From an uncultured Pelagibacteraceae bacterium (GTDB lineage: Bacteria > Pseudomonadota > Alphaproteobacteria > Pelagibacterales > Pelagibacteraceae), in NCBI GenBank assembly GCA_902615045.1, contig CACMNP010000010.1, forward strand, positions 1 through 38,901: a DNA stretch of 38,901 nucleotides, read 5' to 3'. The translations under genes were made by a program, and so were the position numbers. Numbering within the stretch: position 1 is the stretch's first letter; each line of letters starts with the position of its first letter. Under the pieces are notes generated by a model. It searched no databases. It was not told where the DNA came from and was given only the letters and a program-made list of their open reading frames with translations. Below are positions 15,742 through 23,848 of the stretch, piece after piece.

Positions 15742-16614
15742 TTATTTTTTTGAATTTATCATTTGATTGTGCCTCATTGTGAAACGTTTTATTTGATCAT
15801 TTGTCAATTTATCAAAACAATTTGGACATGATAGGCCTACTTTATACTTTTTTGATTTGGTTAGTTTTTTATGCAATGGCATTCTACAACCACCACAAAC
15901 AGTATAATTTCCAATTTCTAGGTTTTTTTTAATAGTAACTCTTTTATCAAAAACAAAACATTCACCATTCCACTTACTTTTTTTTGGATCAGTTTTGTTA
16001 AGATAATTTAAGATACCACCCTTAAGCATATAAACATTTTTAAAACCTTTATTATTAAGATAATTAGACGCTTTTTCACACCTGATACCACCAGTGCAAA
16101 ACATTCCTATTGATTCATCTTTATTAAATTTTGATAAATAATTTTTAAAATCTCTAAAATTTTTAGTTTCTGGATTAAGAGCATTTTTAAATGTACCAAT
16201 CTTATATTCAAAAGGTTTTCTAGCATCAATCAGTTTAATATTTTTTTTAGATATAAATTCGTCCCATTTTTTAGGTGATAAATATTTTTTATTAAAAAAA
16301 TTTTTAAAATTAATTTTTTCATTAATTGGAACTACTTCATCTTTTATTTTAACTTTATTTTTTGAGTATGGTAATATTTTTGAGTTAAATTTATTTTGAA
16401 TATCAAATCTATCAATTGATAAGATATTCTTTATTTTTGTAATTGTAAGTTTAATTTTTTTATGACTACCTGATATTGTACCATTAATTCCTTCAGGAGA
16501 TAATATTATAAGACCTTTAATATCAAGCTTATTAGTTTCTTTTAAAATATTTTTTTTTATAATTTTTAATTTATTAAGTTTTGATATTTTATAAAAAGAT
16601 AGGATTTCAAACAT
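15742..16614 (-). CDS. trhO: tRNA uridine(34) hydroxylase TrhO (rhodanese-domain protein)
   Basis: TrhO/YceA (290 aa) catalyses oxygen-dependent hydroxylation of uridine 34 in several tRNAs to 5-hydroxyuridine. The N-terminal acylphosphatase-like part contains LILSPEGINGTISG. The rhodanese domain (about 110-210) has the active-site loop MFCTGGIRCEKASNYL with C173. A C-terminal cysteine cluster, VCGGCRMPL and GLSCPNC (C240, C243, C263, C266), is typical of the family. The ATG at 16614 is preferred over an upstream TTG at 16626, which would overlap the preceding gene. It lies 2 bases after an O-methyltransferase that may act on its product, and downstream of gatCAB. Confidence 0.92.
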   Translation of the reverse strand: MFEILSFYKISKLNKLKIIKKNILKETNKLDIKGLIILSPEGINGTISGSHKKIKLTITKIKNILSIDRFDIQNKFNSKILPYSKNKVKIKDEVVPINEKINFKNFFNKKYLSPKKWDEFISKKNIKLIDARKPFEYKIGTFKNALNPETKNFRDFKNYLSKFNKDESIGMFCTGGIRCEKASNYLNNKGFKNVYMLKGGILNYLNKTDPKKSKWNGECFVFDKRVTIKKNLEIGNYTVCGGCRMPLHKKLTKSKKYKVGLSCPNCFDKLTNDQIKRFTMRHNQMINSKK

Positions 16615-16616
16615 AA

Positions 16617-17264
16617 TTACCAACAAACTGTAAAACCATCACCAATTGGTAAAATATACTTATTAATAGGTGATTTTTTTATGTATTTATTAAATTCTCT
16701 TAATTTTATAGTTAATTTGTCTTTTATCTTTGGATTTGCAACATCTCCTTTCCAAAGTGTATTATCAATTAAAATTATACCCTTTTTGCTTTTTAATTTA
16801 AGAGACTGATTAAAATAATTTATATAATTTTCTTTGTCAGCATCAATTAATATCACATCATATTTTTCCTTTTTCTTAATTAGATTTTCAAGAGCAATTT
16901 TTCCATTTTCACAAAGAAGATTTATTTTTTTATCTTGCTTTGCTTCTTTAAAAAACTTAATTGCCTCATTGTTGGTATTTAAATTTTTATCTATACCAAT
17001 TAATTTGCAATTCTTAGGTAAGGCAAGTGCAGCAGATAAAATGCTGTAACCTGTAAAAGTGCCAATTTCTAAATATGATTTATAGTTATTAATTTTTATG
17101 ATAAATTGTATGAAGTTAGCTTGTAGAATTGAAATTTGTAATTTTTTAATATGACCAAGTTTTTCGTTATATTTTAATAATTTTTTTTGTACTTTGTGAA
17201 GATTATTTGTATGTGAAAAAATATAATTGATCATATTTTGATCAATTATGAAATTTTTATCCAT
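16617..17264 (-). CDS. SAM-dependent O-methyltransferase, YrrM/TrmR-like; possible tRNA 5-hydroxyuridine methyltransferase
   Basis: A class I methyltransferase (215 aa) of the catechol/caffeoyl-CoA O-methyltransferase family. The SAM loop [19 protein letters not shown] starts at about 64. The acidic residue after the second strand is in LIGIDKN, and the metal-binding pattern is [11 protein letters not shown] with [11 protein letters not shown]. The C-terminus [11 protein letters not shown] matches the family. Members act on catechols, CoA esters or, in Bacillus subtilis TrmR (YrrM), on 5-hydroxyuridine 34 of tRNA. Because trhO follows after 2 bases and gatB overlaps its start by 8 bases, I infer a TrmR-like role; the sequence alone does not prove it. 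Confidence 0.85.
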   Translation of the reverse strand: MDKNFIIDQNMINYIFSHTNNLHKVQKKLLKYNEKLGHIKKLQISILQANFIQFIIKINNYKSYLEIGTFTGYSILSAALALPKNCKLIGIDKNLNTNNEAIKFFKEAKQDKKINLLCENGKIALENLIKKKEKYDVILIDADKENYINYFNQSLKLKSKKGIILIDNTLWKGDVANPKIKDKLTIKLREFNKYIKKSPINKYILPIGDGFTVCW

Positions 17265-18723
17265 TCAACTTTTCTTTTAATATTTTGTTTATTAATTGAG
17301 GATTACCTTTTCCTTTACTTTCTTTCATGGCTTGACCAACAAAAAAACCAAATAATTTATCTTTACCAGATTTATATTCAGCAACCTTATCTGAATTATT
17401 TTCAATAACTTTATTTATCAATTCCTCTATCGCTTTTGGATCGCTTTCTTGTTTTAAACCTTTTTCTTTTACTATTATTAATGGATCTTGATCTCCATCT
17501 ATCATTTGTTCAAAAACCGTTTTAGCTATTTTTCCTGATATGGTTCCATCTTTTATAAGGTTTATAAGTTTTGACAGATTTTTAGCACTAACTGGGCTTT
17601 GAGATATTTCTAAATTTTTTTCATTTAAAACTGCAAATAATTCACCTGTAATCCAGTTTGTTGCTAATTTAACATCTGAATTTTTTATAACTTCTTCAAA
17701 GAAATTTGATGTTTCAATGTCAGATACCAAAATTGTTGCTTCATATGGTGAAAGATTAAATTTATCAATAAATCTTTTTTTCTTTTCATCAGGTAATTCA
17801 GGTATATCTGATTTTATTTTTTCAATTAATTCTTGGCTTATTTCAAGTGGTAATAGATCTGGGTCAGGAAAATATCTGTAATCATGCGCGTCTTCTTTTG
17901 ATCTCATAGATCTTGTCTCATTTCTTTTTGTGTCAAAAAGTCTTGTCTCTTGATCTATTTCTTTCCCCTCCTCTAACAAATCTATTTGTCTATTTGCTTC
18001 AGATATTATTGCCATTTGCATAAATTTTATTGAATTAACATTTTTAATTTCACACCTTGTTCCGAATTCTGTCTCACCTTTTAATCTTACTGATACATTA
18101 ACATCTGCCCTCAAAGAGCCTTCTTGCATATTGCCATCACATGTTCCTAAATATCTCATTATAGATCTTAATTTTTTTATATAAACGTTGACTTCATCTG
18201 GAGATCTCAAATCAGGCTTACTTACTATTTCCATTAAAGCTACTCCAGATCTATTTAAATCGACTAATGTATTATTTGGATCAATATCATGAATACTTTT
18301 ACCTGCATCTTGCTCTAAGTGTAATCTTTCAATTCCAATTTCTTTTTGACCATTCGGCATATCCAAAATTACTTTTCCTTCACCGACAATTGGATATTTG
18401 TATTGAGAGATTTGATATCCTTGAGGTAAATCTGCATAAAAATAATTTTTTCTATCAAAAACAGATTTTTTATTTATTTTGGCTTTAAGTCCTATTCCAG
18501 TTTTAATCGCTTGTTCAATACAAAATTCATTTATAACCGGCAACATCCCTGGAAATGCTGCATCTACGAGACTAACTTGTGTGTTTGGTTCTGCACCAAA
18601 TTTTGTTGATGATTGCGAGAAAAGTTTAGACTCTGAGGTAACTTGAGCGTGTACTTCTAAACCAATTATCACTTCATATTGTTTATTTTCTCTATCAATA
18701 AGATATTCAATATTTTTACTCAC
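17257..18723 (-). CDS. gatB: Asp-tRNA(Asn)/Glu-tRNA(Gln) amidotransferase subunit B
   Basis: GatB (488 aa) binds mischarged Glu-tRNA(Gln) and/or Asp-tRNA(Asn) and activates the carboxylate for amidation with ammonia from GatA. The N-terminal cradle begins [21 protein letters not shown], followed by [13 protein letters not shown], the [11 protein letters not shown] segment, [14 protein letters not shown] and [13 protein letters not shown]. The C-terminal helical and YqeY-like tail covers about 335-488. The start is GTG (18723), within an 8-base overlap with gatA (GTGAGTAA); no in-frame ATG lies before the conserved N-terminus. It overlaps the methyltransferase gene by 8 bases at its end. Confidence 0.97.
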   Translation of the reverse strand: MSKNIEYLIDRENKQYEVIIGLEVHAQVTSESKLFSQSSTKFGAEPNTQVSLVDAAFPGMLPVINEFCIEQAIKTGIGLKAKINKKSVFDRKNYFYADLPQGYQISQYKYPIVGEGKVILDMPNGQKEIGIERLHLEQDAGKSIHDIDPNNTLVDLNRSGVALMEIVSKPDLRSPDEVNVYIKKLRSIMRYLGTCDGNMQEGSLRADVNVSVRLKGETEFGTRCEIKNVNSIKFMQMAIISEANRQIDLLEEGKEIDQETRLFDTKRNETRSMRSKEDAHDYRYFPDPDLLPLEISQELIEKIKSDIPELPDEKKKRFIDKFNLSPYEATILVSDIETSNFFEEVIKNSDVKLATNWITGELFAVLNEKNLEISQSPVSAKNLSKLINLIKDGTISGKIAKTVFEQMIDGDQDPLIIVKEKGLKQESDPKAIEELINKVIENNSDKVAEYKSGKDKLFGFFVGQAMKESKGKGNPQLINKILKEKLNG

Positions 18724-20176
18724 TTAACCACCAGTCTAAAATATCATTTTTAAAATTAATCTTATCTTCTAATGCATAAGAAATATTAAGTATATTTTGC
18801 TCATCAAAAGGTTTTCCAATTACTTGAAGGCCTAAAGGATAATTATTTTTATCTTTACCAGCTGGTATAGATATACCTGGTAAGCCTGCTAGATTAATTG
18901 GAACTGTAAATATATCATTTAAATACATTGATACTGGATCATTTGTTTTTTCACCAATTTTAAATGCTGAGCTTGGAGTAGATGGAGTTAAAATTGCATC
19001 AACTTTAGAAAAGGCATCATCAAAATCTTTTTTTATTAATTGCCTTACTTTCTGCGCTTTTAGATAATAGGCATCATAGTATCCAGAAGATAAAACATAA
19101 GTTCCAATCATAATTCTTCTTTTAACTTCATCACCAAACCCTTCAGATCTTGTTTTTTCGTACATTTCTATTAAATTTTGACCAGGAGATCTAAAACCAT
19201 ATTTAACACCATCATATCTAGCTAGATTTGATGATGCTTCAGCTGGTGCAACAATATAATAAGTTGGTAATGCGTAATTAGTATGTGGAAGTGAAATATC
19301 TATAATTTCTGCTCCGCAATCTTTTGCATATGAGATACCATTTTTCCATAACTGTTCAATTTCATCAGGCATATTGTCAACTCTATATTCTTTAGGAATA
19401 CCAATTTTCTTTCCTTTAATATCTTTTGATAATTCTTTTGAATAATTATTTCTTTTGTAATCAATTGAAGTTGAATCTTTTTGATCAAATGAAGAGATCA
19501 CCTCTAAAAGCATAGAACAGTCTCTTACATTTTTTGTCATAGGTCCTGCTTGGTCTAAAGATGAAGCAAAAGCTACAATTCCATAACGAGAACAACTTCC
19601 ATATGTAGGTTTAAGTCCTACAGTTCCTGTAAATGATGCTGGTTGACGAATAGATCCACCTGTATCTGTTCCAATGGTAACTGGAGTTAAATTTGCAGCA
19701 ACAGCTGCAGAAGATCCTCCTGAAGATCCACCAGGTACTAAATTTTCTCCTACCGGATTTTGAACATTTCCAAAAAAACTAGTTTCATTTGAAGAGCCCA
19801 TAGCAAATTCATCACAATTAAGTTTACCAAGAAGTATTGCTCCTTGATTCCACAAATTTTGAGTAACTGTAGACTCATATGTGGGAACGAAGTTATTTAA
19901 TATTTTACTACCTGCTGTTGTTCTTACTCCATTTGTACAAAATAAATCTTTAACAGCAATAGGAATACCTGGTAGTTTAAAATCTAAATTAGGATTAGAG
20001 TCAAATTTCTTTGATTGATCTATTGCTTTTTCAAAATTATCTGTAACATAAACATTTAATTTTTTTGATTTTTCAGCGCGGTTTATAAATGCTTTTGTAA
20101 TTTCCTCTGAAGATAGTTTTTTTTCTTTTATATTCGATGTTAATTCGAATAAACTTTGACTTGTTATATCTGACAT
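18716..20176 (-). CDS. gatA: Asp-tRNA(Asn)/Glu-tRNA(Gln) amidotransferase subunit A
   Basis: GatA (486 aa) is the glutaminase subunit of the tRNA-dependent amidotransferase and an amidase-signature enzyme. The Ser-cisSer-Lys triad is present: K76 in [10 protein letters not shown]151 in [14 protein letters not shown] and the nucleophile S175 in [11 protein letters not shown]. Length is standard. It sits between gatC (TAATG overlap) and gatB (8-base overlap). Its presence implies indirect synthesis of Gln-tRNA and/or Asn-tRNA in this organism. Confidence 0.97.
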   Translation of the reverse strand: MSDITSQSLFELTSNIKEKKLSSEEITKAFINRAEKSKKLNVYVTDNFEKAIDQSKKFDSNPNLDFKLPGIPIAVKDLFCTNGVRTTAGSKILNNFVPTYESTVTQNLWNQGAILLGKLNCDEFAMGSSNETSFFGNVQNPVGENLVPGGSSGGSSAAVAANLTPVTIGTDTGGSIRQPASFTGTVGLKPTYGSCSRYGIVAFASSLDQAGPMTKNVRDCSMLLEVISSFDQKDSTSIDYKRNNYSKELSKDIKGKKIGIPKEYRVDNMPDEIEQLWKNGISYAKDCGAEIIDISLPHTNYALPTYYIVAPAEASSNLARYDGVKYGFRSPGQNLIEMYEKTRSEGFGDEVKRRIMIGTYVLSSGYYDAYYLKAQKVRQLIKKDFDDAFSKVDAILTPSTPSSAFKIGEKTNDPVSMYLNDIFTVPINLAGLPGISIPAGKDKNNYPLGLQVIGKPFDEQNILNISYALEDKINFKNDILDWWLSE

Positions 20177-20463
20177 TATTCAACAACCTTTGGTACAACA
20201 AAAAAATCTTTATTTTCTTCAGGTGAGTTTTTTAAAATTTTTTCTCTGATATTTTCTGATTTAATTTCATCTTTTCTAAATCTTAGGGTGGTCTCAGCAA
20301 TTGATGTTAAAGCTTGAACATTATCAGTATTTAATTCATTCAATTTTTCTATAAATTCAAATATATTATTTAAGTCGCCCTTTAATTTGTTAGCTTTTTC
20401 GTCATCAATAGAAATTCTTGCTAATTTCGAAATGTGCTTTACTGTTTTAAGATCTATACTCAT
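20176..20463 (-). CDS. gatC: Asp-tRNA(Asn)/Glu-tRNA(Gln) amidotransferase subunit C
   Basis: GatC (95 aa) is the small belt subunit stabilising the GatA-GatB interface. The N-terminal helix [20 protein letters not shown], the [19 protein letters not shown] stretch and the C-terminal FFVVPKVVE are the classic family pattern. It is the first gene of gatCAB-OMT-trhO-MATE and is divergent from ruvX across 49 bases. I could not pick a convincing -35/-10 pair for it in that gap. Confidence 0.95.
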   Translation of the reverse strand: MSIDLKTVKHISKLARISIDDEKANKLKGDLNNIFEFIEKLNELNTDNVQALTSIAETTLRFRKDEIKSENIREKILKNSPEENKDFFVVPKVVE

Positions 20464-20512
20464 ATGCTAAAAATATTGCCGCAAACTATCACTTAAGTAA
20501 ATAATATACAAT

Positions 20513-20968
20513 ATGATCACAATTGAGGAATTTAAAAAGAAACAGCTAAAGACATCTAGATTAATTGGTCTTGATTTAGGTTCAAAGAGAATTGGTGTAG
20601 CTATATGTGATGAAAATCAAAAAATTGCCACACCGCTTAAAACAATTAACAAATCCAAATTTGAGGATCTTATCAATGAATTAGAGGATATTATTAAAGA
20701 AAATAATATTAAGGGAATAATTATTGGTAATCCAATAAATATGGACGGAACCTTTGGTAAATCCTCTCAATCAGTCAATGATGTGTCAAAAGCAATATCA
20801 AAAGAAATCGATCTTCCAATAAGTCTTTGGGATGAAAGATTATCAACGGTTGGGGCGTTTAAATTAACTAAAAATTTAGGTATTAACGTAACTAAAATAG
20901 AAAAAAATATAGATAAAAATGCTGCTGCATTTATCTTACAGGGTGCCATAGATTTTATTAATAATTAA
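20513..20968 (+). CDS. ruvX: Putative Holliday junction resolvase / pre-16S rRNA nuclease
   Basis: YqgF/RuvX (151 aa) has an RNase H-like fold; E. coli YqgF is implicated in 16S rRNA 5' end maturation and related proteins in Holliday junction cleavage. Motifs: LIGLDLGSKRIGVAI with D21, IIGNPINMDG at 71-79, LWDERLST at 106-112 and the last acidic position D134 in NIDKNAAAFILQ. About 15 N-terminal residues precede the first strand, slightly longer than E. coli. It is the first gene of the plus-strand run to the Rid-family gene, 42 bases before pyrB. Confidence 0.94.
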   Translation: MITIEEFKKKQLKTSRLIGLDLGSKRIGVAICDENQKIATPLKTINKSKFEDLINELEDIIKENNIKGIIIGNPINMDGTFGKSSQSVNDVSKAISKEIDLPISLWDERLSTVGAFKLTKNLGINVTKIEKNIDKNAAAFILQGAIDFINN

Positions 20969-20971
20969 TAC

Positions 20972-21000
20972 TTGCATTAATCAACCTTTGTGGCTATAGA
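20972..21000 (+). promoter_or_regulatory. Candidate promoter for pyrB
   Basis: In the short gap between ruvX and pyrB, TTGCAT (20972-20977) and TATAGA (20995-21000) are separated by 17 bases. Both match the sigma-70 consensus only partly (3/6 and 4/6). If used, transcription would begin near 21007, just before the ATG at 21011. That also favours the ATG over a GTG at 20990 as the pyrB start, since the GTG would lie inside the promoter. Weak evidence in AT-rich DNA. Confidence 0.3.
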
Positions 21001-21010
21001 GTTGGTTTTA

Positions 21011-21949
21011 ATGGCAACTAAAACCAAAGCTATTAAAATTTCTCAAAAACATCTCCTAGGTATTCAAGATTTATCAATAAATGATGTTAATTTAATCTTA
21101 AAAGAAGCTGAAAAATTTATTGAATTAAACAAAAGTAAAAATAAAAAATTAGATTTACTTAAGGGGAAAACACAAATTAACCTCTTTTTTGAACCATCAA
21201 CAAGAACACAAAGCTCATTTGAACTAGCAGGAAAAAGGTTAGGTGCAGATGTAATGTCAATGAATATAACAAACTCAGCAATTAAAAAAGGTGAAACACT
21301 AATAGACACTGCAATGACATTAAATGCAATGCATCCTGATATAATAGTTATTAGACATCAAGATTCAGGAGCTTGTAATCTTTTATCTCAAAAAGTTAAT
21401 TGTGCTGTTTTAAATGCTGGTGATGGAAGGAGAGAGCACCCTACCCAAGCATTACTTGATGCATTAACTATATTGAATAGGAAAAAAAAAATTCAAGGAT
21501 TAAAGGTTGCAATTTGTGGAGATATTTTACATTCAAGAGTAGCAAGATCTAATATTTACTTGCTAAACATGTTGGGTGCCGAAGTTAATATTGTAGCTCC
21601 TTCAAACCTTTTACCAAAAGATATAGAAAAATTTGGAGTTAATATTTTTTCAAATATGAAGAAAGGTGTAAGAGATTGCGATATAGTAATGATGCTTAGA
21701 CTTCAAAATGAAAGAATGAGTAGTTCATTCCTGTCATCTAATAGAGAGTATTATGAATACTATGGACTAACACAGGATAAATTAGAATATGCAAAATCAG
21801 ATTCAATTATTATGCATCCTGGTCCAATGAACCGTGGTATTGAAATTGATACAAAACTAGCTGATGACACCAATATGAGTGTTGTAAAAGAACAAGTTGA
21901 ATTAGGTGTTGCAATAAGAATGGCATGTTTAAAAATTTTTTGTGAATGA
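21011..21949 (+). CDS. pyrB: Aspartate carbamoyltransferase, catalytic subunit
   Basis: PyrB (312 aa from the ATG) condenses carbamoyl phosphate and aspartate to carbamoyl-aspartate, the second step of pyrimidine synthesis. The carbamoyl-phosphate loop [15 protein letters not shown] has S-T-R-T at about 63-66, followed by [14 protein letters not shown] and the aspartate-loop region [13 protein letters not shown] (HPGP at about 269-272). A GTG at 20990 would add seven residues but is less likely. It overlaps the pyrC homologue (ATGA), a fixed pairing in alphaproteobacteria and pseudomonads where the neighbour forms a complex with PyrB. Confidence 0.96.
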   Translation: MATKTKAIKISQKHLLGIQDLSINDVNLILKEAEKFIELNKSKNKKLDLLKGKTQINLFFEPSTRTQSSFELAGKRLGADVMSMNITNSAIKKGETLIDTAMTLNAMHPDIIVIRHQDSGACNLLSQKVNCAVLNAGDGRREHPTQALLDALTILNRKKKIQGLKVAICGDILHSRVARSNIYLLNMLGAEVNIVAPSNLLPKDIEKFGVNIFSNMKKGVRDCDIVMMLRLQNERMSSSFLSSNREYYEYYGLTQDKLEYAKSDSIIMHPGPMNRGIEIDTKLADDTNMSVVKEQVELGVAIRMACLKIFCE

Positions 21950-23235
21950 TGAAAAAAAAATACTTTATTAATGCAAATATAATTGATCCTCATAACAATA
22001 TAAGTGAAATGGGAGGATTAATAATAGGTGAAGATGGAAAAATTGAAGGTGTTGGCAAAAAGGTGAATAAAAACAACATTCCTAGTAGAGAAAAAGTTAT
22101 TGATTTAAAAGAGAATTATATTTTCCCAGGTATAGTTGATATGAGAGTATTTGTCGGTGAGCCAGGTTATGAATATAAAGAAAATTTTAGAACTTTGAGC
22201 AATGCTGCATTGTCTGGGGGTGTAACCTCAGTTGTAACAATGCCTAATACAGATCCAATAATCGACAACGTTTCAATAGTAGATTTTTTAAAAAGACGAG
22301 GCAGAGATAAATCAAAAATAAATATATTTCCCACAGCATCTCTAACAAAGGGTACTGAAGGTACAAATATGACAGAGTTTGGTCTTCTGCAAAGTAAAGG
22401 GATAATAGCATTTACAGATGGAATTAGAACAATTCAGAATACAAGAGTTATGTCCAGAATAATGAATTCAGCAAAAGATTTGGGATCTTTAATAATGCAA
22501 CATGCTGAAGATCAAGAATTAGCCGAAAATGGCATGATAAATGATGGAATAATTTCTACAAAACTTGGTTTACAAGGTATCCCAGAAATAGCAGAACTAA
22601 TAATTATAGAGAGAGATTTAACATTATTAGAAGAATATAATTGTCGTTATCATATTTCTCAGATTTCATCAGGAAAAGCAGTTGAAATTATTAAAGATAG
22701 AAAAGATAAAGTAAGATTTTCCTGTGGGGTATCAATAAATAATTTATCTTTAAATGAAAATGATATTGGTGACTTTAGAACTTTTTTAAAATTGTCACCA
22801 CCACTTAGAACTGAAGATGATAGATTAAGTTTAGTGCAAGGATTAAATGATGGTACTATCGATGTAATAGTTTCAGATCACAAACCTGAAGATGAAGAGC
22901 AAAAAAGATTAACATTTGCTCAAGCCGCAACAGGAGCAACTGGTATTGAAACATTATTATCCTTGTCATTAGAATTATATCACAATGGATCTGTAAAACT
23001 TGAAAAAATTATTGCAGCATTAACCTCCAATCCAGCAAAAATTTTGAAAATCAATAAAGGTAATTTATCTGTAGGTAATGATGCAGATTTCTGTATTGTG
23101 GATATAAATAAACCTTGGATTGTAAAGCAAGAAAATTTGGTTTCTAAATCAAAAAATACGTCAATTGAAAATAAAAGATTACAAGGAAAAGTGACCAATA
23201 CATACGTAAAAGGACAAGAGCTTTACAATATTTAA
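21946..23235 (+). CDS. pyrC: Dihydroorotase-like protein lacking the HxH metal motif (PyrC')
   Basis: A 429-aa amidohydrolase of the class I dihydroorotase family. The usual D-x-H-x-H-x-R-E-P-G box reads [10 protein letters not shown] (65-74), so both metal-binding histidines are replaced (R67, F69). The other metal-site positions look present: D159 in FTDG, H187 in QHAED, H237 in CRYHIS and D312 in SDHKPED. Pseudo-dihydroorotases (PyrC') with altered metal sites partner with PyrB as a structural subunit in Pseudomonas. A similar box is, to my recollection, common in alphaproteobacteria. Catalytic activity is therefore doubtful and a true dihydroorotase would be expected elsewhere. It overlaps pyrB by 4 bases and abuts plsY. 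Confidence 0.88.
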   Translation: MMKKKYFINANIIDPHNNISEMGGLIIGEDGKIEGVGKKVNKNNIPSREKVIDLKENYIFPGIVDMRVFVGEPGYEYKENFRTLSNAALSGGVTSVVTMPNTDPIIDNVSIVDFLKRRGRDKSKINIFPTASLTKGTEGTNMTEFGLLQSKGIIAFTDGIRTIQNTRVMSRIMNSAKDLGSLIMQHAEDQELAENGMINDGIISTKLGLQGIPEIAELIIIERDLTLLEEYNCRYHISQISSGKAVEIIKDRKDKVRFSCGVSINNLSLNENDIGDFRTFLKLSPPLRTEDDRLSLVQGLNDGTIDVIVSDHKPEDEEQKRLTFAQAATGATGIETLLSLSLELYHNGSVKLEKIIAALTSNPAKILKINKGNLSVGNDADFCIVDINKPWIVKQENLVSKSKNTSIENKRLQGKVTNTYVKGQELYNI

Positions 23236-23808
23236 ATGGAAATTTTTAGTTTATCACTTTTATCATATTTACTAGGTTCTATTCCTTTTGGTTTTTTATT
23301 AACAAAAATTTTTTTAAAAAAAGACATAAGAGAAACAGGTTCGGGTAATATAGGCGCCACCAATGTTTTAAGAACTGGTAATAAATTTTTAGGTTACTCA
23401 ACTTTATTACTAGACATTTTAAAAGCAGTTTTACCAATAATTTATGTTAAATTAAATTATCCAGAATTTATTTACATTTGTTCATTATCTGTTTTTTTAG
23501 GACATGTTTTTCCAATATGGTTAAAATTTAAAGGTGGTAAGGGTGTTGCAACATATGTTGGAATGTTGATTATTTTAAATTATTTATTGGGTATTGTTTT
23601 TGGTATTGTTTGGTTAATTACATATTTAATGTCTAAATACTCATCATTAGGATCAATTCTTGGATCATTAAGTGTTCCGATTTTTATATTTTTTTATAGC
23701 AATGATAACATTATGTTTTACTTCATAATGTTTATTTTAATTTTTTATACTCATAGAGAAAACGTTAAACGCTTGATAAATAAAGAAGAAACTAAGACAA
23801 AAATTTAA
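23236..23808 (+). CDS. plsY: Acyl-phosphate:glycerol-3-phosphate acyltransferase
   Basis: PlsY (190 aa) is a membrane enzyme that transfers an acyl group from acyl-phosphate to glycerol 3-phosphate, the first step of phospholipid synthesis. The three family motifs are visible: GSIPFG at 14-19, GSGNIGATNVLR from 35, and KFKGGKGVAT at 97-106. Five hydrophobic segments are apparent. Its ATG directly follows the pyrC stop with no gap. In many alphaproteobacteria dprA lies between plsY and topA; here only 40 bases separate them. Confidence 0.96.
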   Translation: MEIFSLSLLSYLLGSIPFGFLLTKIFLKKDIRETGSGNIGATNVLRTGNKFLGYSTLLLDILKAVLPIIYVKLNYPEFIYICSLSVFLGHVFPIWLKFKGGKGVATYVGMLIILNYLLGIVFGIVWLITYLMSKYSSLGSILGSLSVPIFIFFYSNDNIMFYFIMFILIFYTHRENVKRLINKEETKTKI

Positions 23809-23812
23809 TAAT

Positions 23813-23840
23813 TTGACAGTTTAACTGTTTTAAGTACGTT
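23813..23840 (+). promoter_or_regulatory. Candidate promoter and small palindrome before topA
   Basis: The 40-base gap between plsY and topA has a perfect consensus -35, TTGACA (23813-23818), with a weak -10 such as TACGTT at 23835-23840 (16-base spacer). Overlapping it is an inverted repeat ACAGTT-T-AACTGT (23816-23828). This could be a topA promoter with an operator, or a small attenuating hairpin after plsY. The -10 is poor, so confidence is low. Confidence 0.3.
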
Positions 23841-23848
23841 CTCTAAAT

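Noticed and set aside
16250..16600. A/T-rich stretch with many poly-A/T runs as a possible origin or regulatory region
   Set aside because: It is fully inside trhO coding sequence with intact conserved motifs; the runs come from Lys, Phe and Asn codons.
16612..16626. TTG start for trhO at 16626
   Set aside because: It would add four residues overlapping the methyltransferase gene, while the ATG at 16614 fits the family N-terminus.
20464..20512. ACTTAAGT palindrome between gatC and ruvX as an operator
   Set aside because: Only 8 bp, easily expected by chance in A/T-rich DNA, and without supporting half-sites.
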